Positions 35,419-43,431 of a DNA stretch of 64,000 nucleotides are shown one piece after another (within the stretch, counting starts at the first letter, position 1; each line of letters opens with the position of its first letter). The DNA is from Streptomyces africanus. Its GTDB lineage: Bacteria; Actinomycetota; Actinomycetes; Streptomycetales; Streptomycetaceae. The position numbers were made by a program, and so were the translations under genes. Below the pieces are notes generated by a model, which was given only the letters and a program-made list of their open reading frames with translations, had not been told where the DNA came from and did not search any database. The stretch spans positions 1 to 64,000 of the forward strand of contig NZ_MUKA01000058.1 in the NCBI RefSeq assembly GCF_002150735.1, given 5' to 3'.

Positions 35419-35901
35419 TTACTCTCTCCTCCCCTTCCGGCCGGCCGGGCGCCGACGATCAAACCGCGCGGCAGACGCCGCGTCCCACGCTGTCCGGAAC
35501 TCGGGGCCGGTCCACATGCGGTGGACGTCGGCGACCATGCCGCTCGGGTGCCAGACACGGACGGTGTGATCCCGCCCGCAGACGTCACCCCGGCGGTGCA
35601 GGCCGCGCACCGTGAACAGCATCAAGCCGGTCCCGGCGACGAGGCCCTTCCAGCGTGGGTCGTCAAAGGTATCCGCGTCGGGCTTTATCTCCATCCACGC
35701 CTGGTCAGCACCGTGATGGGGCCGGATGCGGAAGTCCGGCAGGTACCCTCGCGAGCCGACGCGGTAGGCCTGCGGCTCGTACTCCCACGGGATGCCCGCG
35801 CGTTCGAAAAACACGATCCACCGGGCCTCCAGCCGCGAGCGGGTGGTGACCCCGTGCACGGTGGTGGGTATCGGCTTGACGACCTGGTACAGGCTGTTCA
35901 C
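35419..35901 (-). CDS. PD-(D/E)XK-type nuclease
   Basis: A 160-residue protein with a restriction-like nuclease core: Glu in RSRLEARWIVFFERAG (~25), Asp in GYLPDFRI (~55), and EIK in AWMEIKPD (~72). GTG at 35901 overlaps the stop of the upstream HTH gene. It is encoded beside the replication protein, so a recombination or repair nuclease is likely. The C-terminal region is basic. Confidence 0.65.
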   Translation of the reverse strand: MNSLYQVVKPIPTTVHGVTTRSRLEARWIVFFERAGIPWEYEPQAYRVGSRGYLPDFRIRPHHGADQAWMEIKPDADTFDDPRWKGLVAGTGLMLFTVRGLHRRGDVCGRDHTVRVWHPSGMVADVHRMWTGPEFRTAWDAASAARFDRRRPAGRKGRRE

Positions 35902-36128
35902 GACGTGATGCCTGTGAGGGCCGGCGAGGCGGCCGAGACGTCGACGACGACGGGCGTGTTGCGCAGCCGGGCCCACTCCTCGGCTTCCCTGCGCGGGATG
36001 CGCACGCGGCCGTTGGGCGTCTTGTGCTTGGTCAGCGGCACGTCCGGGTCGTCCAGCCAGCGGTAGACGGACCCGGGGTGGACCCCGGCGAGGTCCGCTA
36101 CCTGGGCGACCGTCAGGAACTCTTCCAC
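35898..36128 (-). CDS. MerR-like HTH protein (excisionase-type)
   Basis: A 76-residue DNA-binding protein with an HTH_17/MerR-like fold: LTVAQVADLAGVHPGSVYRWLDDP, then basic NGRVRIPRREAEEWARLRN. Such proteins are excisionases or small regulators. GTG preceded by AAGGAG. It is the first minus-strand gene at the divergence point, ideally placed to control the replication operon. It is a candidate for binding the inverted repeats just upstream or the window-wide palindrome. Confidence 0.75.
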   Translation of the reverse strand: MEEFLTVAQVADLAGVHPGSVYRWLDDPDVPLTKHKTPNGRVRIPRREAEEWARLRNTPVVVDVSAASPALTGITS

Positions 36129-36138
36129 TGCTCCTCCT

Positions 36139-36187
36139 TGATGGTGTGTAAGTACGCGTAGCGATGATACCCGCGTTTACACACGCT
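36139..36187. promoter_or_regulatory. Divergent promoter region with inverted repeats
   Basis: GTGTGTAA and TTTACACAC form an inverted repeat across about 45 bases, followed by another TACAC copy. TACCAT on the plus strand ~25 bases further could be a -10. It separates the two halves of the window. Confidence 0.4.
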
Positions 36188-36355
36188 TATACACGGGGTA
36201 CCATAACGGACATGAGGCCCGACGGAGCCTCGCCGACCCAGACCAAGGAACTCCCGGGACGCCGGGCGCAGATGGGGCAACGTCACGGCCCCGCAGACCC
36301 CCTTGCGGCCTGCGGGTTCGGTGATTGTGCACCCCGCTGGGAGGATCACGGACTC

Positions 36356-36667
36356 ATGACCAAGGAAGAAACGGCTTACGCGGCTGCACTGAACCGTGTC
36401 GGCTCCGACGTTGAAGACGGCTTGCTGTTCTCCGAAGCGCTCGGCCGGATGCGGCGCGAGGCGCTGCACTCCACCGGCCCGCACGCCGACTGCCCGCACT
36501 GCTGGTGGACGGTCCCCTGCAACGGAGCGCTGGACGGGGACCACTTCCTCGCCCTGTGGGAGCACCTGATCACGCGTCACGGGGTGGACGTCTGGCTCGC
36601 GACGGCCCCGGCCCGCGAAGTCTGGGACCGCGCCGTGGAAGAGTTCAAAGGAGCGATGGCCGCATGA
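36356..36667 (+). CDS. Hypothetical protein with CPHC motif
   Basis: A 103-residue protein (MTKEETAYAAALNRVG...) with DCPHCWWTVPCNG and later histidines, possibly a zinc site. ATG at 36356 with GGGAGG eleven bases upstream; the longer frame begins in promoter DNA. It is the first gene of the plus-strand operon leading to the helicase and overlaps the next gene (ATGA). Confidence 0.55.
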   Translation: MTKEETAYAAALNRVGSDVEDGLLFSEALGRMRREALHSTGPHADCPHCWWTVPCNGALDGDHFLALWEHLITRHGVDVWLATAPAREVWDRAVEEFKGAMAA

Positions 36668-37032
36668 GCGCCGACGACGCCGACCGCAAGCTGCTGGGCC
36701 TGCTCGACTCGCTCAGCCCCGAGCACGTGGAGCGGCTCAAGGCACCGCAGACGGACGGCCCGGAGACGTATCTGGGCGTGGACGTCCCCGCGTACATGAG
36801 GCCTCACTGGGACTCCCCGCAGGCGATGTGGTGGAGGGCCGGGGTGGAGGCCGCACGGCAGGCCCGCCGCTGCGCTCACTGCGGCGGGGTCATCGAGCCC
36901 ACCGGCGGTCACGACTGGATCGGCCCCGTGTCGACCCCTGATGAGCCGCAGAAGCGGTACCACCTGCACCCCGACTTCCCGGACTGCCGTCGGGCGTCCG
37001 GCGCCTGCGGCACGGAAGGGAGCGAGCAGTGA
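36664..37032 (+). CDS. Hypothetical protein with Cys pair
   Basis: A 122-residue protein containing CAHCGGVIEPTGGHDW and later Cys/His, a probable zinc-binding fold. ATG overlaps the previous stop, and its stop overlaps the next GTG, so the four-gene chain to the helicase is translationally coupled. Confidence 0.55.
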   Translation: MSADDADRKLLGLLDSLSPEHVERLKAPQTDGPETYLGVDVPAYMRPHWDSPQAMWWRAGVEAARQARRCAHCGGVIEPTGGHDWIGPVSTPDEPQKRYHLHPDFPDCRRASGACGTEGSEQ

Positions 37033-37481
37033 GCACCAGCGACGAGCAGTACCGGGTCCTGTACTTCAAGGACGGCGAGGACGCGTTCACCGAGCCGGAG
37101 TCACTGGACGACGCCAGGGCGACCGCGCAGCGGCTGGGGAGCGAGGGCTACGACGTCAGCGCAGTCATGGGTGACGTCGCCGCCCAGGGCTACATGCACG
37201 CCCGGCAGAACGGCCCGGAAGGGTCCGACCCGTTCGGACCCGGGCCGGACCTGATGATGTCCCGCGAGACCGCTGATCTCCTCCTGCGGGCAGTCACCGG
37301 CCTGCTGGACGAGGGCTACTGGCCGAAGGCGTACACCGGCTACGGGCCGGACGACACCGACGAGAAGGACTACGACACCGCGCTGGTGCGCAGGGCAGCC
37401 GACATCGTCGGCCGCGACCGGATCAAGAACCGGGGACTGCTGGAGCACCTCGCCGAGCTGGACGCGGAGGTCGACGGATGA
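37029..37481 (+). CDS. Hypothetical acidic protein
   Basis: A 150-residue acidic protein of unknown family, with two overlapping-gene junctions (GTGA at its start, ATGA at its end). No catalytic motif seen. Confidence 0.5.
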   Translation: MSTSDEQYRVLYFKDGEDAFTEPESLDDARATAQRLGSEGYDVSAVMGDVAAQGYMHARQNGPEGSDPFGPGPDLMMSRETADLLLRAVTGLLDEGYWPKAYTGYGPDDTDEKDYDTALVRRAADIVGRDRIKNRGLLEHLAELDAEVDG

Positions 37482-39115
37482 GCCAGACGCTCCAGCTCCG
37501 TCCATACCAGCGCGAGTGCATCGACGCGATTCAGGCGGCATGGGCCGACGGGATGCAGCGGCCGGCCGTCGTGCTCGCCACGGGCATGGGCAAGACCGTC
37601 GTGTTCTCCCGCATGGCGGCCGAGCACGTCGAGTCCGAGGGCACGCGCGTCGTCATCCTCGTGCACCGTGACGAGCTGGCCGACCAGACGATGAACAAGC
37701 TGAAGCAGACTGAGCCCGGCCTGTTCGTCGGCAAGGTGAAGGCGGCGGCCGACAACATCGCGGCCAACGTCATGGTCTGTTCGGTGCAGACGCTCGCCCG
37801 GGAGAAGCGCCTGCACCGGCTGCTCGACTCGCAGGAGAAGTGCGGCAAGGTCGGCCTGGTCATCGTCGACGAGTGCCACCACGCGGCGGCCGAGAGCTAC
37901 CGCAACATCCTCGCCGCGCTCGGCTGCTACAGCGGGATGCCGGGCACGAAGGCCGTGGGCTTCACCGCGACGCTCGCCCGGGGCGACGGCCAAGGCCTCG
38001 GCGACGTGTGGGAAGACGCGGTGTTCACCCGCTCCCCGCTGTGGGCCATGAGCCGGGGCTTCCTGGTCGACGTCAAGTCCAAGCTGATCGACGTGGACAC
38101 CCTGCACCTCGGCGACGTGAAGAAGTCCCGGGGTGACTACACCGCATCCTCTCTGGGCGACGCGATGATGGAGGCCGGCGGCCCGCAGATCATCGCCAAG
38201 GTGCTTCAGGAGCACGCGGCCGACCGGCGCAGCCCGATCGTCTTCACCCCGACGGTGGAAGTCGCACGAGCGACGGCCGAGGCCCTGCCCGACGCGGCGT
38301 ACGTGCACGGCGGTACGCCCCGCGAGGAGCGGCTGAACATCTACCGCCGGTTCCGCACCGGCGAGGTCCGCACGCTGGTCAACTGCATGGTCTTGACCGA
38401 GGGCGCCGACTTCCCTTTCTCCGACTGCGCGGTGATCGCCCGGCCGACGAAGTCCGAGCCGCTGTTCATACAGATGGTCGGCCGGGTCCTGCGGCCCTCC
38501 CCCGCCACCGGCAAGGCGGACGCCCTGGTGCTCATCCTCGCCGGCGAGGGTGGGTCGCTGTGCACGCTGGTTGACCTGGAGCCCGGGTTCGAGGGCAAGG
38601 TGGCCGACGGCGAGACCCTCGCCGACGCCTACGTGCGCGAGGAGTCCCGCAAGGACGAGAAGGTCCCGGCGGGCTCGCTGCGGTTCGAACTGACGCACCG
38701 TGATGTGGATCTGTTCAGGGCCTCGGCCGCCTACTCGTGGCTGCGCACGAAGGGCGGGATCCAGTTCATCCCACTGGGCGACAACGGAGAGATCCTGCTC
38801 TGGCCGTCCCGGGGCGAGGCGGAAAAGTGGGACGTTGCCTACGCCCCGCCGCGTGGAACCTGGGAGCGGCTGCACGAGGGCCTGGACCTCGGCATGGCGA
38901 TGGCTTGGGCGGAGACGGAAGCCACGGACCGCAGCGAGCTGAACATGACCCGCACGGCGTCGTGGAGGAAGAAACCTGCGTCGGAGAAGCAGACCAGGAT
39001 CCTGCGGTACGCCGGTCACACGGTGCCCGACGGGCTTCGGGCGGGCCTCGCCTCCGACCTCCTCGCGGTCACCATCGCGTCGCGCAAGCTGGACCGTTTC
39101 CTTCCCCGCTCGTAG
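37478..39115 (+). CDS. SF2 DNA helicase
   Basis: A 545-residue superfamily 2 helicase. The Q-motif-like LRPYQRECIDAI is followed by motif I ATGMGKTVV (~35), motif II IVDECHHAA (~130), motif III GFTATLAR and motif VI QMVGRVLRPSP (~333). The C-terminal ~180 residues lie outside the core. Phage SF2 helicases of this type act in replication restart, recombination or transcription-coupled processes. The ATG overlaps the previous stop. Confidence 0.85.
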   Translation: MSQTLQLRPYQRECIDAIQAAWADGMQRPAVVLATGMGKTVVFSRMAAEHVESEGTRVVILVHRDELADQTMNKLKQTEPGLFVGKVKAAADNIAANVMVCSVQTLAREKRLHRLLDSQEKCGKVGLVIVDECHHAAAESYRNILAALGCYSGMPGTKAVGFTATLARGDGQGLGDVWEDAVFTRSPLWAMSRGFLVDVKSKLIDVDTLHLGDVKKSRGDYTASSLGDAMMEAGGPQIIAKVLQEHAADRRSPIVFTPTVEVARATAEALPDAAYVHGGTPREERLNIYRRFRTGEVRTLVNCMVLTEGADFPFSDCAVIARPTKSEPLFIQMVGRVLRPSPATGKADALVLILAGEGGSLCTLVDLEPGFEGKVADGETLADAYVREESRKDEKVPAGSLRFELTHRDVDLFRASAAYSWLRTKGGIQFIPLGDNGEILLWPSRGEAEKWDVAYAPPRGTWERLHEGLDLGMAMAWAETEATDRSELNMTRTASWRKKPASEKQTRILRYAGHTVPDGLRAGLASDLLAVTIASRKLDRFLPRS

Positions 39116-39122
39116 CGGGTAT

Positions 39123-39136
39123 GATTTAGCTAAATC
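39123..39136 (+). promoter_or_regulatory. Operator/promoter (GATTTAGCTAAATC)
   Basis: A perfect 14-bp palindrome overlapping TATGAT. It serves the HAD and RecB-like genes that follow. Confidence 0.65.
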
Positions 39137-39153
39137 GACAGGGCGGAGGCCCC

Positions 39154-39525
39154 GTGACCAAGGAATACGTGAAGGCGATCGGCGTCGATTTCGATGGCGT
39201 GATCCACGACTACGCCCGAGGCTGGCAGGGCGGGCTCATCTACGGGGAGATGCTCCCCGGGGCGGCCGAGAGCCTGCGGGCCCTGATGGAGACCTACGCG
39301 GTGTTCATCCACACCACGCGCGAACCGCACACGGTGGTGCCGTGGATGAAGGACCGTGGCTTCCACGCCGAGGCTGACAACGACCCCGGCCGCCGGTTCT
39401 GGGACACCACGGGCACGCTGCTGGTGACCCAGCGGAAGCTGGTGGCCATCGCGTTCATTGACGACCGGGCCATCCCACACCGCACATGGGACCAGACGAT
39501 GCAGGCCGTCGCACAGCTCTACTGA
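39154..39525 (+). CDS. HAD-superfamily hydrolase-like protein
   Basis: A 123-residue protein with the HAD motif I VDFDGVIHD at residues 10-18 (the two aspartates) and a late FIDDRAIPH acidic motif. Short HAD proteins in phages act as nucleotidases or 3'-phosphatases. GTG start with GGAGG four bases upstream; an alternative GTG lies fifteen bases inside. It follows an operator-bearing promoter. Confidence 0.7.
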   Translation: MTKEYVKAIGVDFDGVIHDYARGWQGGLIYGEMLPGAAESLRALMETYAVFIHTTREPHTVVPWMKDRGFHAEADNDPGRRFWDTTGTLLVTQRKLVAIAFIDDRAIPHRTWDQTMQAVAQLY

Positions 39526-39602
39526 GTGACCCGGGGAGGGCTGCGGCGGCCCTCCCCACCTGGCCGTTAGGCCATTGACCAAGGAAGCAGGAAGGTACCG
39601 CA

Positions 39603-42344
39603 ATGACTCAGTCGACCCCTGAGCGCAAACGCTGCTCCGTGTGCCCCGGCGAGTACGCCGTCACGGCGAACGGGACGATCCGTCACCACTTCACCGACAA
39701 CCCGGAGCTCCAGGCCGGGCCCGACTCCCGCAAGTGCCGGGGCGTCGGCGAGCTGCCCGCCGGCGAGCAGACGGCCGATGACCCGGCGAACGGCCCGCAG
39801 TGCCGCCTGTGCAAGCACCCGGTGGAGCTGACCGGCAACGGCCGGGCCCGCAGCCACCTCACCCCCGAGCAGACGCCCCGGCCCTGCCCCGGCGGCAGCG
39901 ACTTCCCGCTGGGCACGTACCCGGACATCCTCGGCACGACGGACGGCCTCGTGGCCACGCTCGCGGCCGACTGCGAACACGTGCCGGTCGGCCAGTGCTA
40001 CGGCTGCCACGGCGCGGCCGGGAACCCCGTCAGCGACGCCGAGCTGGAGGTCATGGCCGAGGCGCAGGGCACCGGCGCGGCGCCGTGGGGCGTGAACCCG
40101 GACGCCGTGACGCAGCAGACCATGGCCGACCAGTTCAAGGGCGTCGGCGAGGCGGTGATCTGCAATTGCGGGGCCTCGTGGCCGACGAACGAGGAGATGC
40201 AGCGGGTCGGGCACGGCCTGGAGCAGTGCCCCCAGGACCGCGCCGCTGGGCCGACCATGGACGGCCCTTACCAGTTCCCCTCTGTCCGACCGATGGCGGC
40301 CGACGCCCTCAGCGATGCTGAGCGGTTCATGGGCGCGGCGCCGGCGACGCACACCGGCCGCCCGTCGATGCACAGCGGCGGCGGCCTCTCCGACGCGGAG
40401 CGAGAGCGCCTCGCGGCTGTCGTTGCCAAGGACCACCGCACCCCGGAGCAGAAGGCCCGGGACGCGCGGACGTCGGAGCTGACTCGGGAAGTCATCAAGG
40501 TGCTGGAACAGCGCAGCCCGGAAGAGAAGGCGGAGACGGCGGCTCGCATGGACCGCACCGCGTCGGCCGCCCTCGGGCTGCCGGTCGACCCGGCGCTGAA
40601 CCGGCCCGAGGACGTGGAGGCGCACGTCGTCACTGACGACAGCGACGACCCGGAGCACGCGGACGACTGCCCCGGCTGTCCAGACGATGAGCCGCAGACG
40701 GGTCCGGTTCGCGTCGGCGACTTGGAGTACGGCGACGTCTTCGTCCGGCGCGGCACCGCTATGCGCGTGACGAGCGCGGGCTACGGCCTGGTGGAGGCCA
40801 TCGTCGTGGACAACGGCCCGCACGCTGGGCGCACAGGTGAGCTGAAGAACCCCGACGAGGTGGTGGAGAGGATCGCCACCAGGACCAAGGAGCAGGAGAC
40901 CAAGGAATGCACGGACGACAGGACGGCGACGTCGCCGCGTTCTTCGGCGGCATCGACGCCGACAACGACCAGCCGGCCGACGGTCCCGGCCCCTGGTTCG
41001 AGGCCGCCTACGAAGGCGAGTGCTCCGGCTGTTTCGCCGAAATCGGAATCGGTGACATCATCCGCGCCGACGGTGCGGGCGGCTGGGAACTCCAGGGGTG
41101 CTGCGGTGACGACTGATCAGAGCGCAGCGGCAGCCGCATTCCTCGGCACTGACCGGCCGGCGGCCCCGGCGGGCGCGGCGCAGACACCCGGGCAGTTCCT
41201 CGCCGGTGCCGCCAGTTCGCGGGGCGAGGACGATACCAAGCGCGACCGGCACGGCCGGTACCTCATCCCGCACCCGGACACCGGCAAGGAGAAGGCGTGG
41301 ACCAGGTCCACCACCTTCGCCAAGTCGATCAGCGACACTTACGCCCTGTCCCAGTGGGGGCTGCGCATGTGTCTGCTTGGTGCGACGAAGCGGCCGGACA
41401 TCATCAAGCGGGCCCACGGCAAGCACGTCCGGGCGGACAAGGCCCTGCTGGACGAGCTGACGGCGGAGCTGAAGAACGCGGCGGGCGCCAAGGTGGCCGC
41501 CAACGACGGCACGGCGATGCACTCCTTCACGGAGCTGGCAGACCGGGCGTGGCACTCCCCCGGCGGCCCGCGCAGCGTCCTGGACCAGGTGCCGGAGGAC
41601 TGCCGCGAGATGGTCGAGACGTACATCCGGCTGCTGGAGGAGACCGGCCTTGAGCCTGTGTCAGGGCTCATTGAGTTCACCGTGGTCGTCAAGCAGTACG
41701 GCGTCGCGGGCACCAGCGACAACTGCTACAAGGTCACCAAGCCGCTCACGCTGAAGATCGGCCGGGCTGAGGTCCGGCTGGAGCCCGGCCAGTACGTCAT
41801 CGGCGACAAGAAGACCGGTAGGGATCTCGACTACGGATGGCAGGAGATCGCTATCCAGCTCGCGACCTATGCGCAGGGCATCAACACGTCCGGGGTCTGG
41901 GACAAGGCCCGCAAGGAGTGGACCCCCGACCCCCTCAACGGCTCCAAGGTACGGCTGGACGCGGGTGTCGTCATCCACCTGCCGGTGGACAAGGAGTCGG
42001 AGAAGACGCCGACGGTATACGGCATCGACCTGGAGTCCGGGTGGAACGCGGCCGTGCTGTGCGAGCGCGTCAGGGCCTGGCGCAACGTCCGCACCCTCGC
42101 CTCGCCGGTCATGGTCTCCGAGGCCGAGACGTTCGCCCCGGAACGACCTGAGCCGACCGTCACCACGCGGACGACGGTACGGCCGCCGACGCTGATGGAC
42201 CGGGCGCAGTCGGTCACGTCCAACGGCGAGGCCTCGGCCGTCTGGAAGGAGGCCATCACGGCCGGCCTGCCCAAGGACGAGGTGGATGAGCTGGTCGACG
42301 TCATGCAGTCGCGGCTGAAGAAACTCGCCGAACCCGGAGGCTAG
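39603..42344 (+). CDS. Zinc-motif protein continuous with RecB/Cas4-like nuclease
   Basis: An uninterrupted 913-residue frame. Residues ~1-430 have several zinc-type Cys groups (CSVCPGEY, CRLCKHPV, CYGCHG, CNCG, CPGCPDDE). Residues ~435-500 are Ser/Thr/Pro/Ala-rich, as expected of an out-of-frame reading of another gene. Residues ~502-913 are a RecB/Cas4-type nuclease, with GTSDNCYKV, the catalytic VIGDKKTG and QEIAIQLATYA. A separate 69-residue gene (40907-41116) occupies the odd linker in another frame. A GTG at 41106 could start the nuclease independently. So this is either a genuine fusion or two genes whose separating stop was lost. The next gene is SSB-like, consistent with recombination. 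Confidence 0.65.
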   Translation: MTQSTPERKRCSVCPGEYAVTANGTIRHHFTDNPELQAGPDSRKCRGVGELPAGEQTADDPANGPQCRLCKHPVELTGNGRARSHLTPEQTPRPCPGGSDFPLGTYPDILGTTDGLVATLAADCEHVPVGQCYGCHGAAGNPVSDAELEVMAEAQGTGAAPWGVNPDAVTQQTMADQFKGVGEAVICNCGASWPTNEEMQRVGHGLEQCPQDRAAGPTMDGPYQFPSVRPMAADALSDAERFMGAAPATHTGRPSMHSGGGLSDAERERLAAVVAKDHRTPEQKARDARTSELTREVIKVLEQRSPEEKAETAARMDRTASAALGLPVDPALNRPEDVEAHVVTDDSDDPEHADDCPGCPDDEPQTGPVRVGDLEYGDVFVRRGTAMRVTSAGYGLVEAIVVDNGPHAGRTGELKNPDEVVERIATRTKEQETKECTDDRTATSPRSSAASTPTTTSRPTVPAPGSRPPTKASAPAVSPKSESVTSSAPTVRAAGNSRGAAVTTDQSAAAAAFLGTDRPAAPAGAAQTPGQFLAGAASSRGEDDTKRDRHGRYLIPHPDTGKEKAWTRSTTFAKSISDTYALSQWGLRMCLLGATKRPDIIKRAHGKHVRADKALLDELTAELKNAAGAKVAANDGTAMHSFTELADRAWHSPGGPRSVLDQVPEDCREMVETYIRLLEETGLEPVSGLIEFTVVVKQYGVAGTSDNCYKVTKPLTLKIGRAEVRLEPGQYVIGDKKTGRDLDYGWQEIAIQLATYAQGINTSGVWDKARKEWTPDPLNGSKVRLDAGVVIHLPVDKESEKTPTVYGIDLESGWNAAVLCERVRAWRNVRTLASPVMVSEAETFAPERPEPTVTTRTTVRPPTLMDRAQSVTSNGEASAVWKEAITAGLPKDEVDELVDVMQSRLKKLAEPGG
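40907..41116 (+). CDS. Small zinc-ribbon protein nested in another frame
   Basis: A 69-residue protein with CSGCFAEIGIGDIIRADGAGGW and a terminal CC, a common small phage zinc-ribbon pattern. The ATG lies within the recurrent leader (ACCAAGGA directly upstream). Its third codon positions are almost all G or C. It lies wholly inside the 913-residue frame in another frame, and its stop overlaps a possible GTG start for the nuclease. The overlapped frame is of low complexity here, which supports this being the selected gene. Confidence 0.55.
   Translation: MHGRQDGDVAAFFGGIDADNDQPADGPGPWFEAAYEGECSGCFAEIGIGDIIRADGAGGWELQGCCGDD
41106..42344 (+). other. Alternative independent start for RecB-like nuclease
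   Basis: A GTG eleven bases before the stop end of the nested zinc-ribbon gene would give a 412-residue nuclease beginning TTDQSAAAAAFLG. CAGGGG lies nine bases upstream. Gene-by-gene coupling in this phage makes this start plausible even though the frame is open further upstream. Confidence 0.4.
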
Positions 42345-42348
42345 AGAG

Positions 42349-42362
42349 GGTTTAATTAAATC
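42349..42362 (+). promoter_or_regulatory. Operator copy (GGTTTAATTAAATC)
   Basis: A palindromic copy just after the nuclease stop, upstream of the long leader of the SSB-like gene. A TATCAT sequence lies 12 bases further on. Confidence 0.55.
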
Positions 42363-42777
42363 CTCTTCCGGGGTATCATAAAAGCATACGGAGCGCACCA
42401 ACTCCGGGCGGTTCAGACCTTCGTGACGTTCCGTCACAGACCCACCCGGAACAACTCCACAGAGACCGCCCCGGGGCTAACCCCCTGGCTCCGGGGCCTC
42501 AGCGACCTACGACGCACCAGCCGTGAGGCGAGTAAGCCACTGGCGGAAACACCAACACCGTGCGGGCGGATCGGGGTCGGGCGGCGGCCGTAAAACGCTG
42601 GACGCGCGGTAGCTCAACTGGCTCAGAGCACAAGGACCCCGGCCCACCCCCGTGCCGGTAAGCCCTTGGAGATCCGGGTTCGAGACCCGGCCGCGCACCG
42701 GAGCCACGTACCACCGGCTCCCCTCCCTCGCTACCGGCGGCGGAGGAACAGGGATCAAAGGAACAAGGGATCACAGC
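42363..42777 (+). other. Long structured leader before SSB-like gene
   Basis: About 415 bases without a credible gene. It has several hairpins, including GTGACG-TTC-CGTCAC (42423-42437) and GCCCCGG...CCGGGGC, and near its end a tRNA-like fold. Operator-bearing promoters elsewhere usually have leaders well under 100 bases, so the length is unusual and implies RNA-level regulation or an RNA product. Confidence 0.45.
42603..42697 (+). tRNA. tRNA-like element with enlarged anticodon arm
   Basis: A tRNA-like fold about 95 bases long. The acceptor arms GCGCGG/CCGCGC pair over six bases (the first pair is mismatched), the D arm is GCTC/GAGC, and the T arm is CCGGG-TTCGAGA-CCCGG, which is canonical. 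A five-base variable loop GAGAT is present. The anticodon stem CAAGG/CCTTG instead encloses 28 bases, which form their own hairpin CCGGC/GCCGG, so no anticodon with U33 can be assigned. No CCA is encoded. It may be a degenerate tRNA, a tRNA mimic or a regulatory RNA. Confidence 0.4.
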
Positions 42778-43359
42778 ATGACGACTGCGACGCAGGCCGA
42801 CCCGTTCGCCCCCAACCAGGCGGCGTTCACCCCCGGCCGGGCCAAGACGGCCACCGACTTCCTCATGGGCGGTGGGACCCTGTCCTGCCAGTTCCCGGCG
42901 AGGGGGACGGAGTACGCGGGCACCATCTCCGAGATGACCGTGGAGGTCCAGCGCGACTACGACGACCCGTCCAAGGTGCTCACCTGGAACGACGGGACAG
43001 CCCGTCAGCAGCTCCGGGTCGTCTTGGAGGGCACCGGCTACACGAGGAAGTTCGACGGCGACACCGAGGAGTGGGTGGACGTCGAGGACGACGACGGCTC
43101 CCGCGCCCTGTACGTGAAGGGCCAGATGGCCAAGGCGTTCCGCGACGCGGTCCGCAAGGCCGGATCCAAGGAGCCCGAGGTTGGCGGGTACCTGAAGGTC
43201 ACCTACGTCCGGAACGGGCAGAAGAAGCCCGGCAGCAAGGGCAAGCCGCCGAAGGAGTACACGGTGGAGTACCTGCCCCCGGCCAAGAACCCGAACCCGG
43301 CCGCACAGTTCCTCGCCGGCGGCGAGGGCGGCGAAGCCCCGAACCCGTTCGGTGACTGA
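42778..43359 (+). CDS. SSB-like single-stranded DNA-binding protein
   Basis: A 193-residue protein with an OB-fold-like run of strands (YAGTISEMTVEVQRDY; RQQLRVVLEGTGYTRKF; GYLKVTYVRNG) and an acidic, Gly-rich tail ending APNPFGD. Such tails in SSB proteins recruit partners. The neighbouring RecB-like nuclease and RuvC-like resolvase support a recombination module. The ATG at 42778 follows AAAGGAACAAGGG. The call is by pattern, not by a signature motif. Confidence 0.6.
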   Translation: MTTATQADPFAPNQAAFTPGRAKTATDFLMGGGTLSCQFPARGTEYAGTISEMTVEVQRDYDDPSKVLTWNDGTARQQLRVVLEGTGYTRKFDGDTEEWVDVEDDDGSRALYVKGQMAKAFRDAVRKAGSKEPEVGGYLKVTYVRNGQKKPGSKGKPPKEYTVEYLPPAKNPNPAAQFLAGGEGGEAPNPFGD

Positions 43360-43379
43360 GCGGATCTAAGGCACCATAA

Positions 43380-43416
43380 GGAAGGCCCCCGGGATGGACG
43401 CTCCCGGGGGCCTTCC
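43380..43416. terminator. Bidirectional terminator
   Basis: A long GC stem GGAAGGCCCCCGGG / CCCGGGGGCCTTCC between the SSB-like gene and the convergent resolvase. Confidence 0.75.
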
Positions 43417-43431
43417 GCGTTCAGCATCATG

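Noticed and set aside
37370-39019. A 549-residue minus-strand frame opposite the SF2 helicase
   Set aside because: Antisense of a gene with complete helicase motifs.
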